Shown here piece after piece: positions 55,540 through 64,000 of a DNA stretch of 64,000 nt. The first letter of the stretch is position 1. Every line of letters starts with the position of its first letter. The notes under the pieces were generated by a model that saw nothing but the letters and a program-made list of their open reading frames with translations, searched no databases and was not told the origin of the DNA. This DNA is from Pseudomethylobacillus aquaticus. GTDB taxonomy: Bacteria > Pseudomonadota > Gammaproteobacteria > Burkholderiales > Methylophilaceae. A program made the position numbers and the translations under genes. The DNA lies in contig NZ_RJVP01000001.1 of NCBI RefSeq assembly GCF_003730115.1, positions 186,001 through 250,000 of the forward strand. Direction: 5' to 3'.

Positions 55540-55956
55540 TCACCAGGAACCGCCAGTATAACGTTTGATGTCACGCAACTGACGTTTGGTCGGGCGTCCG
55601 GCGCCGCGTTCACGTTGCGCATGGTCGGCTTCACGGGTGATAGCGGCTGCCTCGCGTTTTGCCACACTGGCGGCGGTTTCTTCGTAGAGCAAGGCCGCCT
55701 CAGGCGCGCCTCGCCGCTGGTTGGACAATGCGCGCACGGTGACCTCGATATCCATGTCCTTGTTGCGTATGGACAGTGTCATGCCGATGCGCATCTCGCG
55801 GGCCGGTTTGACACGGTCGCCATCGATATGCACTTTACCGCTGTCCACCGCGTCGGTGGCCAGACTGCGTGTCTTGAAGAAACGTGCTGCCCATAACCAC
55901 TTGTCCAGGCGGCATTTGTTGTCTTCCTGATCGTTGTCTTTATCGGTTTTTTTCAT
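55540..55956 (-). CDS. hslR: Heat-shock-type S4-domain RNA-binding protein Hsp15
   Basis: A 138-residue protein with an S4 RNA-binding domain at about residues 15-75 (CRLDKWLWAARFFKTRSLATDAVDSGKVHIDG) and a basic C-terminal extension (GAGRPTKRQLRDIKRY). Hsp15 binds 50S subunits that carry a stranded peptidyl-tRNA and helps recycle them. It lies between the Lon-like protease gene and galU. Confidence 0.92.
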   Translation of the reverse strand: MKKTDKDNDQEDNKCRLDKWLWAARFFKTRSLATDAVDSGKVHIDGDRVKPAREMRIGMTLSIRNKDMDIEVTVRALSNQRRGAPEAALLYEETAASVAKREAAAITREADHAQRERGAGRPTKRQLRDIKRYTGGSW

Positions 55957-56007
55957 GGTCGATCAGGGACTGAATGGCTGGCTGGATATTCATGGCGGGG
56001 CTCTGAC

Positions 56008-58152
56008 TCAAGGCGTGAGCGCGACACGGTTGTGGTGGTGGTACTCACGCAGGCGCTGCAAAGTGTCGTGCGCCTGACGCAGCAAGGTGCCCTCGGCATA
56101 GTGACCATGTCCATCCGGCGCACCTATGGGCATGGGGCTCAGGCAGGCCAGACCGTCCAGCACATCGCGCATGCTGTACAGATGGAACTGGCCCGCCGCC
56201 ACCGCTTGCTGCACTTCAGCATCCAGCACCAGATGGCCCAGATTGCTTTCCGGGATCAATACGCCCTGCTCTCCATCCAGGCCCAGTTGCTGGCACAAAC
56301 GGAAATAGCCTTCGATCTTTTCATTGACGCCACCGATGGCCATCACATCGCCGTGCTGGTTCAGCGCGCCGGTCAGGGCCACGCCCTGACGCAGCGGCAC
56401 GCACGCCAGTGCAGACAGCAAGGCATACAGCTCGGCACAGGAGGCAGAGTCGCCTTCCACACCGTGATATTCCTGCTCGAACACCAGGGCAGCATTGAGA
56501 GACAGCGGTGTCAGCGCCACAAACTGACTGGTCAGCCAGCTTTGCAGGATGAACAGGCCCTTGTCATGATTGGGCCCGGTCATCTCCACTTCCCGGTCGA
56601 TGTTGATGATGCCGGCCGCACCTGCGCTGCAACGCGCCGAGATGCGCACCGGCGAACCGAAGCTGGTGTCACCCAGATCGATATGGGTGAGGCCATTGAT
56701 CTGGCCGATGGCTTCACCAGTGACGCGGATCAGGATCTCGCCATCTGCGATGGCGTCACGAAAGCCCTGTTCAGGCAATGCCGAGCGCAACCTGCGCTGC
56801 TGCATGGCATCTGTCACATGGGCAGCCTGGATCTGTGGCGACTGCTGCTGTAGCGCGATAGCTGCGCTCTCGATCAGCCATTGCTGCAATTCGCCAAAAT
56901 GCGTACTGAGGCGGCGCTGATCCTCTATCTTGCGGTGCATGGCTTGCAGCAACACGACGACGGCGCCCGTGCTGCAGGCAGGTAGTTGCAAGGCCTGGCA
57001 GCGTGCCCTCAACCAGGCAGCGACGGCACGGTAGTTATCCGCATTGGCCGGCATGCGTTCGCTGAAATCCACCTTGACCGGGAAGAAACCGGCCAGCTCC
57101 GGCAGGGTGTCGTGTAACTGATCACGCTCTTCTGCAGTGGCGATCAGCACGATCTTGACATCCAGAGGCAGCGGCTCGGGTTTCACTGCCAGTGCGCTGG
57201 CGTGTTGCCCGGAAACCGTCTCTTCCAGCTGGATACGACCATTGCGTAGCACACGCAGCAGGCGGCCCAGCAGGTTGTTGTCTGTATCAGCCAACAGGTC
57301 GCTCAGATGCAGCAGCAGCATGCCGCCATGCGCCCGCAACAGATTGCCTGCACGCAAACGCAGCACATCCGCCTGGTTTTCCGAGGCATCACAGCCACCG
57401 AACAGTGAGGCCAGGCTGGGATCATCGTCGTGCAGCACGGGCGCACCGCCGTTGCTGCATAGATAGCGTTGATCCACCAGCAGATTGGCGCGGTATCGGT
57501 TGAGGCAGACTTCAAGCTGGTTCTCGGGCTCACTGCTGAGGTGTAGCTGCTGCAGTTGATCCAGCAGATCCTGACGCAACTCGGCCAGCCAGCCCTCGAA
57601 CGCTGCAGCTTGCAAGAGGTGGGCACTGTGCTCGCGCTTGAGTTGCGCGATACGCGCATCCAGCAAGGCGGCCACGGACTCCAGTGCACTGCTGCCAGGC
57701 CCGGCCTCTGCGACCGGCGTTTTCTCTGATCTGGCACCCGGTTCCATGCCTGCTGACGCTTCCTGCCATTGCCCCAGGATATGACGCGCCAATTCACGCG
57801 TCATCTGCTCCAGCCCGCTACGCAGCAGGGCGCCGCTGGCAGCCTGCATAGGCAGGGCCAGAGGTTTCTCAGGCGCAGAGAAATGATGCAGGTAGACCAG
57901 GTCTGCCGCAGCAGGCCAGTCGGCAGCGATGCGGCGCATGGCGCTCAGCATCAGCGAGGTGCGGCCACTGCCAGGCTCCCCTTCCACCAGCAGGTGCATG
58001 CCAGGCTGGCGCAACTGCAGGCCGAATTCGGCCGCTTGCCAGGCGCCTGGCTGCCCTATCCAGGTGCTGTTGTCTGCAGGCGTGTCCGCTGGCTCCAGCC
58101 AGGCCGGATCGATGGCCACACTCAATTGTTCCGCTGCCAATCTGTTCAGCAT
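56008..58152 (-). CDS. LonB-like ATP-dependent protease (AAA plus S16 domains)
   Basis: A 714-residue protein. The AAA-type N-terminal part has a Walker A variant LVEGEPGSGRTSLML (about residue 55-69); a helical insert follows, and then LLRAHGGMLLLHLSDLL. The C-terminal S16 protease domain has catalytic Ser569 in EGDSASCAE and Lys612 in GGVNEKIEG. This fits the bacterial LonB-like group (YcbZ/LonP type) rather than classical LonA, since no N-terminal LON substrate domain is present. It starts 8 bp after moaE, within a molybdopterin and RNA-quality gene run. Confidence 0.9.
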   Translation of the reverse strand: MLNRLAAEQLSVAIDPAWLEPADTPADNSTWIGQPGAWQAAEFGLQLRQPGMHLLVEGEPGSGRTSLMLSAMRRIAADWPAAADLVYLHHFSAPEKPLALPMQAASGALLRSGLEQMTRELARHILGQWQEASAGMEPGARSEKTPVAEAGPGSSALESVAALLDARIAQLKREHSAHLLQAAAFEGWLAELRQDLLDQLQQLHLSSEPENQLEVCLNRYRANLLVDQRYLCSNGGAPVLHDDDPSLASLFGGCDASENQADVLRLRAGNLLRAHGGMLLLHLSDLLADTDNNLLGRLLRVLRNGRIQLEETVSGQHASALAVKPEPLPLDVKIVLIATAEERDQLHDTLPELAGFFPVKVDFSERMPANADNYRAVAAWLRARCQALQLPACSTGAVVVLLQAMHRKIEDQRRLSTHFGELQQWLIESAAIALQQQSPQIQAAHVTDAMQQRRLRSALPEQGFRDAIADGEILIRVTGEAIGQINGLTHIDLGDTSFGSPVRISARCSAGAAGIINIDREVEMTGPNHDKGLFILQSWLTSQFVALTPLSLNAALVFEQEYHGVEGDSASCAELYALLSALACVPLRQGVALTGALNQHGDVMAIGGVNEKIEGYFRLCQQLGLDGEQGVLIPESNLGHLVLDAEVQQAVAAGQFHLYSMRDVLDGLACLSPMPIGAPDGHGHYAEGTLLRQAHDTLQRLREYHHHNRVALTP

Positions 58153-58160
58153 GTGTAGTC

Positions 58161-58622
58161 CTATTGTGACTGCCAGCGCTGTTTGGCACTGTCATCGCTG
58201 CTACGGGCTTCGACCCAGCGCTCGCCACTTGCGCTGGCTTCCTTCTTCCAGAACGGGGCTTCGGTCTTGAGGTAATCCATGATGAACTCACAGGCCGAGA
58301 AAGCATCGCCACGATGTGGGCTGGTGGTGACCACCAGCACGATCTGGTCCTGCGCCTGCAGACAGCCATAACGGTGGATGACCAGGGCGTCATGCAGTGC
58401 CCAGCGCGTGGCAGCCTGCTGCACGATGGCCTGCAAGACTTTTTCGGTCATGCCCGGGTAATGTTCCAGCGTCAGCGTGGAGACTTCGGCACCCTCGTTG
58501 ATGTCACGCACTTGACCGATGAAGGCCACCACTGCGCCGGTGTCGCGACGGGAAAGACGCAGACGGCTGATCTCTGCGCCCGCATCAAAATCCTCAAGCT
58601 GAACGCGCACTTCCACGCTCAA
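58161..58622 (-). CDS. moaE: Molybdopterin synthase large subunit MoaE
   Basis: The catalytic subunit that, with MoaD, inserts the dithiolene sulfurs into precursor Z. The 153 residues include GAVVAFIGQVRDINEG, LEHYPGMTEK, IHRYGCLQAQDQIVLVVTTSPHR and the catalytic lysine region MDYLKTEAPFWKKE. It overlaps the moaD stop by four bases. The MsrP enzyme in this window is a user of the cofactor. Confidence 0.96.
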   Translation of the reverse strand: MSVEVRVQLEDFDAGAEISRLRLSRRDTGAVVAFIGQVRDINEGAEVSTLTLEHYPGMTEKVLQAIVQQAATRWALHDALVIHRYGCLQAQDQIVLVVTTSPHRGDAFSACEFIMDYLKTEAPFWKKEASASGERWVEARSSDDSAKQRWQSQ

Positions 58623-58876
58623 CCCCCTGTCACAGGTGGAAAAAATGCCACCTCGTCGCCCGCCTTGATGACCGCCTCGGTGCCAACCAGCGCATGATTG
58701 ATGGCCGCACGTATCGCTTGCTGCCCGGAGAACATGGTCTGCCAGGCATCGCCCCGGCTGGCCAGATGCTGCATCAGGGCGGCGACAGTATCCACACCTT
58801 CGGGCAGCTGCAATTCCTCGGTGGAATATTTCAAAGATTCTTTTAGACGGGCGAAATAGAGGACGGTGATCTGCAT
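58619..58876 (-). CDS. moaD: Molybdopterin synthase sulfur carrier subunit MoaD
   Basis: An 85-residue ubiquitin-fold protein whose C-terminal Gly-Gly (FFPPVTGG) is the thiocarboxylate attachment site. I chose the ATG at 58876 (MQITVLYFARLKESL), the normal family start; the frame is open upstream into rmuC. It overlaps moaE by four bases, indicating coupled translation. Confidence 0.95.
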   Translation of the reverse strand: MQITVLYFARLKESLKYSTEELQLPEGVDTVAALMQHLASRGDAWQTMFSGQQAIRAAINHALVGTEAVIKAGDEVAFFPPVTGG

Positions 58877-58910
58877 GTGGGGCGGCTTTAAGCTGGTCGT
58901 GATGGGGAGA

Positions 58911-60224
58911 TTAGTCGTTATCGCTATCGCTGAGTGGTAGCGCCGGCGTGATGCCATGGCTTTCCAGCTCCACACGCTCGATGCGCGCAAAACGGTCGGT
59001 GATCTTGCGGCTGCTGATGTGCACGTCTTCCACATCCTTGCTGGCCTGCTGGATATGCGTGGCCAGCTTCTTCATGCGCTCGTCGAAGCGCGCAAAGTCC
59101 TTGCCCAGCTTGCCCAGCTCGTCCTGGATGATATGCACCTGCTTGCGCGTCTCGGTATCTTTCAACACCGCACGTGCCGTGTTCAGCACGGCCATCAAGG
59201 TGGTGGGCGACACGATCCAGACCCGTTTGACCTGTGCGTATTCGACCAGATCTCGGTGGTGCGCGTGGATCTCGGCGAACACCGCCTCGGCTGGCAGGAA
59301 CATGACGGCGCCGTCCGAAGTCACGTTGGGGATGATGTACTTGCTGGCGATGTCGTCGATATGCTTGCGTACGCCGCTCTTGAACACGGCAGCGCTGGCT
59401 TTTTCCGCGCCCTCCAGGAACATGGCTTCGTAATTCTCCAGCGGGAATTTCGAATCCACCGCCACCAGACCGGTCGGTTCCGGCAGTTTGAGCACGCAAT
59501 CGGCACGCGTGTTGTTGGGGAATGTGTACTGGAACTCAAAGGCGTTCTCCGGTAGCAGGTTGCGCACCAAGCCTTCCAGCTGTACTTCGCCAAATGCGCC
59601 ACGTGAACGCTTGTCGCCCAGCAACTCCTGCAGACTGACCACGTTGGTGGCCAGGCCGTCGATCTTCTTCTGCGCTTCATCAATCTTGGTCAGGTGCGTC
59701 ATCACATTCAGGAAGGTCTCGTTGGTCTTCTTGAAGCCCTCGTCCAGGCGCTCCGACACCTTGCCACTGATCTGTTCCAGACGCTCTTCCACCACCTTGG
59801 TCAGCACTTCGATGCGCTGGCTGATCTGCTGGATGGCGTTGCCCATGGTGGTCTGGATCAGCGCCTGCTCGGCCTTGCCCTGCTCGGCCAGGGTGATGTG
59901 CAGCTTTTCCAGTATGTTTTCACGTGTCTGCGCCAGACTTTGCCCTTGCGACATCTGCAAAGCCTGCATGGCTTCGCGCGTCTGGGTCAGCTCCTGAGTC
60001 ACCGACAGCCGCAGGCGCTCGTTGCTGTCCAGCACGGCCTGATTCAAGCGGTCGCCCAGTTTGTTGAGGCCATCGTTCAGGTCACGCAACATGGCTAGGT
60101 GACGTTGTTCCAGCTGCTGCATCAACAGCGTGTCATTGTCGTTGCGACGCAGCAGCTTCCAGGCCAGCCAGGCCACGGTCAGCAGGTTGACGCTGACGAT
60201 CAGGAGTAACATAGTTTGGGTCAT
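58911..60224 (-). CDS. rmuC: DNA recombination protein RmuC
   Basis: A 437-residue protein with an N-terminal membrane helix (MLLLIVSVNLLTVAWLAWKLL), a long coiled coil (about 40-200), and a nuclease-like C-terminal domain with SRGAFGEVQLEGLVRNLLPENAFEFQY and LVAVDSKFPLENYEAMFL. RmuC limits recombination between inverted repeats and has been tied to phage defence; its PD-(D/E)XK-like motif includes the VDSKFP stretch. A TATAAT (complement of 60235-60240) lies only about 10 bp before the ATG, so the leader would be very short. Confidence 0.95.
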   Translation of the reverse strand: MTQTMLLLIVSVNLLTVAWLAWKLLRRNDNDTLLMQQLEQRHLAMLRDLNDGLNKLGDRLNQAVLDSNERLRLSVTQELTQTREAMQALQMSQGQSLAQTRENILEKLHITLAEQGKAEQALIQTTMGNAIQQISQRIEVLTKVVEERLEQISGKVSERLDEGFKKTNETFLNVMTHLTKIDEAQKKIDGLATNVVSLQELLGDKRSRGAFGEVQLEGLVRNLLPENAFEFQYTFPNNTRADCVLKLPEPTGLVAVDSKFPLENYEAMFLEGAEKASAAVFKSGVRKHIDDIASKYIIPNVTSDGAVMFLPAEAVFAEIHAHHRDLVEYAQVKRVWIVSPTTLMAVLNTARAVLKDTETRKQVHIIQDELGKLGKDFARFDERMKKLATHIQQASKDVEDVHISSRKITDRFARIERVELESHGITPALPLSDSDND

Positions 60225-60359
60225 ATAGAGCCAAATTATACCGCACGGCGGCCACGCTCACCGCAGTGCCGTATGCCCAGCGAACAGGCTAACTTCAAAT
60301 CATGGCCTGTTTGTGCCAAACTCGCCCATGATCGACTTGATCTCAAGGGTGAGGATGCC

Positions 60360-62069
60360 GTGACCAAACTGAAACTGCTCATCGGCCAATGGCTGGCCAA
60401 TTTCACGCGACGGCTGCAGAACAACTTTTATCTCTACCTCGCCGCGCTGCTCACCGTGTTCGTCCTGCTGGACGCCAGCGTGTTCCATGTGGGCGAGAAC
60501 ATGCGTCAAAAAGCCTTCGATTTCATGGTGCGGCATCGCGTGGTGGCGCCTGCCCCGGATCAAGACATCGTCATCATCGACATCAACGAGGCCAGCCTGG
60601 CCGCCATGGCCAAGGAATATGGGCGCTGGCCATGGCCACGCCAGGTGTTCGGCGAATTCGTGGAGAACATACAGACCCAGCAGCCACGCGCCATCGTGTT
60701 CGATGTGCTGTTCAGCGATGCCGACCTGTTCAACCCGGATAGCGATGCCTATTTCAATGAGGTCATCGCGGGCACCGACAATACCTACTTCCCGTTTCTG
60801 CGCTTGCCCGAAGCACATGACAAGCTCAGCCAGGTCCGGCCCGGCATGATCCCCGGCCTGCACGAGGCCGTGCCTGGCCAGTCAGACCCCAATGCCACCA
60901 TCGCCGTGGTGCTGCCGCACTTTGATGCGGCGGTGCAATCCGGGCGGCTGGGCACACACAACATCTACCCGGACAGGGACGGCATCGTGCGCGAATACCG
61001 CCTCTACCGTGATGATTACGGCTGGCGGCTGCCTTCACTGCCTATGACGGTAGGTCTTGGGCTGGCCTACCCGCTACCGGATGTGGACAAGGTGTTGCTG
61101 AACTGGCGCGGCAAGCCGTTCAGTTATCAGTACGCCACCTTCAGCGACGTGTTCCAGGACATGGCCAGCAAGGTCAAGCAGCGCCCAGCCGAAGAGTTCA
61201 AGGACAAGATCGTCATCATCGGCTCCACCGCTGCCAGCCTGGGAGACATCAAGGCCACTGCCATGGATAAGACATTTCCGGGCGTGGAGATCCTCGCCAC
61301 GGCCATCGACAATGTCAAACATGACGACTATCTGTGGGTGTTGCGCGGCAGCCTGCCCTATGTGCTGATCAGCTTGCTGCTGATCTGGCTGACCACGCTG
61401 GCGTTCTATATCAATATGGACCGCGACAAACTCACCAAGCTGTTCTCGGGCACGCAGATCGGCCTGCTGGTGCTGTCCTACATCGGCATCAACCTGGCCG
61501 ATGCCTATCTGGATTTCACCGGGCCCATCGCCTGGGCAGTGATGTATTTCAGTGTGGCCAAGATCTACGCACTGGCCAACGACCGCGCCTTGCAGCGCTG
61601 GCTGGCGTATGGCGTCAAGGCGGGGGCCGGTACCACCCATGCGCAGCTGATGCCGGTCATCGTCGAGAGCCGGGAGCCCTTGGGCGATGCGCTGCTCAAA
61701 AAACTCAAGCGCAAGATCGAGCTGGCCAGCCGCACCCCGTGCAATGTGGATATCATCAAAACAGCGCAAAGTGGCATCTGGGGCCTGTTCGGTGACATGG
61801 TCCTGGTGAGCTGGACTTATGCCGAGACCGAGGCGGCCTACGCTGCCCAGGCAAAACAGGACGCCAGCCAGCTGGCGGCACAATTGTCGGTGCTGGTCGC
61901 CAGCCTGGGTTTGCCAACCGACACCCTGGTGCGTCATGCCATACACGACTGCACGCTGGCCGGGGAACAGACCGCCAGCCAGTGGCGCACCCTGTTCGCA
62001 CAGGCCATCATCCGCCTGGAACATGATGAAACCCCGCTGAATGCCAGTACCACAGCCTCACCAGCGTAA
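60360..62069 (+). CDS. CHASE2-domain membrane protein
   Basis: A 569-residue protein. A GTG start at 60360 with GGTGAGGA ahead of it leads to an N-terminal helix (YLYLAALLTVFVLLDASVF), then an extracellular CHASE2 sensor domain (about 45-330; DIVIIDINEASLAAMAKEYGRWPWPR, AIVFDVLFSDAD, KDKIVIIGSTAASLGDIK), then three helices (about 335-410). The C-terminal 160 residues are cytosolic. No cyclase, kinase or diguanylate-cyclase motif is seen; CHASE2 is normally coupled to one of these. SH3- and M48-encoding genes follow and may form an operon. Confidence 0.87.
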   Translation: MTKLKLLIGQWLANFTRRLQNNFYLYLAALLTVFVLLDASVFHVGENMRQKAFDFMVRHRVVAPAPDQDIVIIDINEASLAAMAKEYGRWPWPRQVFGEFVENIQTQQPRAIVFDVLFSDADLFNPDSDAYFNEVIAGTDNTYFPFLRLPEAHDKLSQVRPGMIPGLHEAVPGQSDPNATIAVVLPHFDAAVQSGRLGTHNIYPDRDGIVREYRLYRDDYGWRLPSLPMTVGLGLAYPLPDVDKVLLNWRGKPFSYQYATFSDVFQDMASKVKQRPAEEFKDKIVIIGSTAASLGDIKATAMDKTFPGVEILATAIDNVKHDDYLWVLRGSLPYVLISLLLIWLTTLAFYINMDRDKLTKLFSGTQIGLLVLSYIGINLADAYLDFTGPIAWAVMYFSVAKIYALANDRALQRWLAYGVKAGAGTTHAQLMPVIVESREPLGDALLKKLKRKIELASRTPCNVDIIKTAQSGIWGLFGDMVLVSWTYAETEAAYAAQAKQDASQLAAQLSVLVASLGLPTDTLVRHAIHDCTLAGEQTASQWRTLFAQAIIRLEHDETPLNASTTASPA

Positions 62070-62088
62070 GAACTCAAAAGGAGCAACC

Positions 62089-62586
62089 ATGGATATGCGA
62101 ACTTTGCTGGGCCTCGCCCTGCTACTGCCGATGCTGGCAGTGGCCGCCGAGACCGGTACCGCACTCAAGGACGACAGTCTGCGTGCCGAACCCTACGCCG
62201 ATGCCAGGCTGAGCGGGAAATTCACGCGCGGCGAAAAACTGGAGATCACCGGCAAGCAAGGGGCCTGGCTCAAGGTCAAGACCGCCAAGTCCACCGGCTG
62301 GGTACGCTTGCTGTCCGTCAAACGTGGCAGCAGCACAGCGGGCAGCAGCGCAACCGGCGTGCTCAATGTGGCCAGCGGTCGCGCTGGCACCGGCCAGGTG
62401 GTATCCACTACCGGGGTACGCGGCCTGAGCGCCGAGGAACTGAAGGCCGCCAGCTACAACGCGGCGGAAGTACAGCTGCTGGAAAGTTACACCGTCACTC
62501 AGACACAAGCGCAGCAATTCGCCGTCAGCGGCAAGCTCGGTGCGATCGAGTTCAAGGGCCTGGCGGCCAGCAAGGAGGCAGAATGA
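62089..62586 (+). CDS. Exported bacterial SH3-domain protein
   Basis: A 165-residue protein with a signal peptide (LLGLALLLPMLAVAA) and an SH3-like domain (KDDSLRAEPYADARLSGKFTRGEKLEITGKQGAWLKVKTAKSTGWVRLLSV). The C-terminal part (GVRGLSAEELKAASYNAAEVQLLESYTV) recurs in related proteins that lie next to an M48 peptidase. AAAGGAGCAACC precedes the ATG. It overlaps the M48 gene by four bases. Confidence 0.85.
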   Translation: MDMRTLLGLALLLPMLAVAAETGTALKDDSLRAEPYADARLSGKFTRGEKLEITGKQGAWLKVKTAKSTGWVRLLSVKRGSSTAGSSATGVLNVASGRAGTGQVVSTTGVRGLSAEELKAASYNAAEVQLLESYTVTQTQAQQFAVSGKLGAIEFKGLAASKEAE

Positions 62587-63482
62587 AACCCCGTCACGCA
62601 CTATTGCTGAGCACACTGCTTTGCTCTGGTCTCGCGGTGAGCAGCCAGGCGCACGCTTTTGATCTGGGTAATGCGCTCAAGGACGCCGTCAAACAACAGA
62701 CTGGCGGTGCAGCCACGGCTGGCAGTGAAGTGCAGACTCCGGCAGGCAGCGCTGCCACGCAAACCAGCTTCAACTGGAAGAGCCCTTCCGCTGAAGAGGA
62801 GATGGCGCTGGGTCGCCAGCTTGCCGGCAACCTGCTGGGTGCTGCGCCGCTAGTCAAGGACGCCAAGTTGCAGGCCTATGTGAACCAGGTCGGCCGCTGG
62901 GTCGCGAGCCAAACCGACCGCCAGCAGCTGGCCTGGCATTTTGGGGTGATCGACAGTGACGACCTCAACGCCTTTGCCACGCCAGGCGGTTACATCCTGA
63001 TCACCAAAGGCTTGTACCGTAAACTCGATAACGAAGCTCAGCTGGCTGGTGTGCTCGGACATGAGGTCGCGCATGTGGTGAAGAAACACCATCTCAAAGT
63101 GTTGCAAAAATCACAGCTGCTCAATCTGGGCGCCAGCGTCATCGGTGACAAGGTAGGCAAAGGCAATCAGACCATAGACAAGGTGATAGGCAGCGGTGCC
63201 GAGATGATGGCGCGTGGCCTGGATAAAGATGCCGAATATGAAGCAGACCGCGTGGGTGTGGCCCTCAGCGTGCGCGCTGGTTACGACGGCTATGGCCTGC
63301 CCGAGGTGCTGCAGACACTGGGGCAGGTCAATCAGAGCGACGACAGTGTGACCTTGCTGTTCAAAACACATCCGTCGCCGGAAGACCGGCTGACCCGGCT
63401 GGGGGACGCGATCGGCAGCCGCCTGGACGGCGTGAACGAGGGCAAGTTGCTGGCAGACCGTTTCTATCGCCTGCCCAAGTAA
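62583..63482 (+). CDS. M48-family zinc metalloprotease, periplasmic
   Basis: A 299-residue protease with a signal peptide (ALLLSTLLCSGLAVSSQAHA). The zinc site HEVAHVVKKHH holds the HExxH motif, and the third ligand is the Glu in DAEYEADRVGV. It resembles LoiP and BepA, outer-membrane quality-control proteases, but the first mature residues lack an obvious lipobox. Coupled translation with the SH3 gene suggests that the two proteins work together. Confidence 0.92.
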   Translation: MKPRHALLLSTLLCSGLAVSSQAHAFDLGNALKDAVKQQTGGAATAGSEVQTPAGSAATQTSFNWKSPSAEEEMALGRQLAGNLLGAAPLVKDAKLQAYVNQVGRWVASQTDRQQLAWHFGVIDSDDLNAFATPGGYILITKGLYRKLDNEAQLAGVLGHEVAHVVKKHHLKVLQKSQLLNLGASVIGDKVGKGNQTIDKVIGSGAEMMARGLDKDAEYEADRVGVALSVRAGYDGYGLPEVLQTLGQVNQSDDSVTLLFKTHPSPEDRLTRLGDAIGSRLDGVNEGKLLADRFYRLPK

Positions 63483-63731
63483 GATGGCAACTCTGCACCT
63501 GCTACTAGACGTGCTGCCAGTCGGGGTCTGATGCGTCATCATCACGCTTGCATTGCAAGTAACTAGCCGATTTGCGGATTTGTGTGGTACCTTGAATAAA
63601 AAATGAGCACAAGACAATCAAGTGCCAATTGTTGTGACTGTGGCGTTTGCCATGGTGTTTTGAGAATAATCCGGGGTTGATGCACTATTTATTAACATGC
63701 TGTTTATCAACACAATAGGAGTATTCAAATC

Positions 63732-64000
63732 ATGATCGTCAAACGTTTGTTAAGTCTTTTCGTCGCAAGCTCCATCCTGTTCACCGGTAGCATACAGATC
63801 GCGCAAGCGGCCATGGTCAGCTCCGAGCAGGTTGCACAGTCTGCTGGCCTCGCCAGTGCCGAGCAGGACCGTGAGCGTATCTATGCGGCCTTGACACGTG
63901 AAGACGTGCGCAGCGAGCTCATCAAGCGCGGTGTGGATCCGCTGCAAGTCGAGCAACGCGTCGCGGCCCTGACCGATGAAGAAGCCAGCAAGATGGCGAA
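63732..64000 (+). CDS. PA2779-like exported protein, 5' part
   Basis: Only the first 89 or so residues are in the window. The signal peptide (LLSLFVASSILFTGSIQIAQA) is followed by AMVSSEQVAQSAGLASAEQDRERIYAAL and KRGVDPLQVEQRVAALTDEEA, which match the PA2779 family: small secreted or lipid-modified proteins that usually end in a single transmembrane helix. The function is unknown. AGGAG at 63717-63721 precedes the ATG. The 249-bp gap upstream carries its promoter but nothing I can name. Confidence 0.75.
   Translation, partial: MIVKRLLSLFVASSILFTGSIQIAQAAMVSSEQVAQSAGLASAEQDRERIYAALTREDVRSELIKRGVDPLQVEQRVAALTDEEASKMA

Overview
The window is one contig stretch of a Gram-negative chromosome of about 55-60% G+C by eye, densely coding and without rRNA or tRNA genes that I could find. 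The gene set points to a betaproteobacterium: smc-zipA-ligA in a row, MsrPQ, a TauE-cysI-DUF934-cysH-cysD-cysN sulfate operon, FNR next to hemN, and HslR. A Methylophilaceae-like member of the Nitrosomonadales is my best guess, but this rests on recalled protein similarity and gene order, not on a search.

Layout. 1-13151: the start of a GntR regulator, queF, then a run of plus-strand genes (smc, zipA, ligA, cysQ, a TPR protein, msrP-msrQ, a DoxX protein, a small-channel-like membrane protein). 13152-15300: a sequence nearly identical to the XerCD site dif, followed by an approximately 2.1-kb insert that ends in a second, partial dif copy. The insert has no integrase. It carries a protein I assign to the VC1465/XafT family of Xer activators, three other small genes (two with predicted DNA-binding folds) and a 540-bp non-coding, strongly folded region with a duplicated hairpin module. 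It looks like an integrative element exploiting Xer (IMEX), probably a reduced filamentous-phage satellite, and it marks the likely replication terminus. 15300-22260: a two-transmembrane small protein, a LuxR-type regulator with a degenerate receiver, then an overlapping TonB-receptor / sensor kinase / response regulator operon and a small LuxR protein. 22399-28960: a czc-type heavy-metal efflux operon (czcI-like, czcC, czcB, czcA) on the minus strand. 29528-32158: lysS and prfB, the latter with its programmed frameshift.

32429-37578: phosphate uptake: two pstS genes, then pstC, pstA, pstB and a terminator, with a long PhoB-type half-site array before the second pstS. 37700-46218: a hypothetical protein, an EamA exporter head-to-head with dapC, then ompW (with an FNR-type site), hemN and fnr, which together suggest a low-oxygen group, and then mltB, a DM13 protein and a DUF302 protein. 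46256-53486: cysB divergent from a TauE/SafE-family permease and the genes of assimilatory sulfate reduction. 53563-60224: fdxA, then a minus-strand run hpt, galU, hslR, a LonB-like protease, moaE, moaD, rmuC. 60360-64000: a CHASE2 membrane protein, an SH3 protein, an M48 metalloprotease and the start of a PA2779-like protein.

The main item for follow-up is the Xer/dif element at 13.15-15.30 kb, above all the two tandem units (14503-14675 and 14676-14820) whose hairpins keep the same loop and the same pairing while the stem sequences differ.
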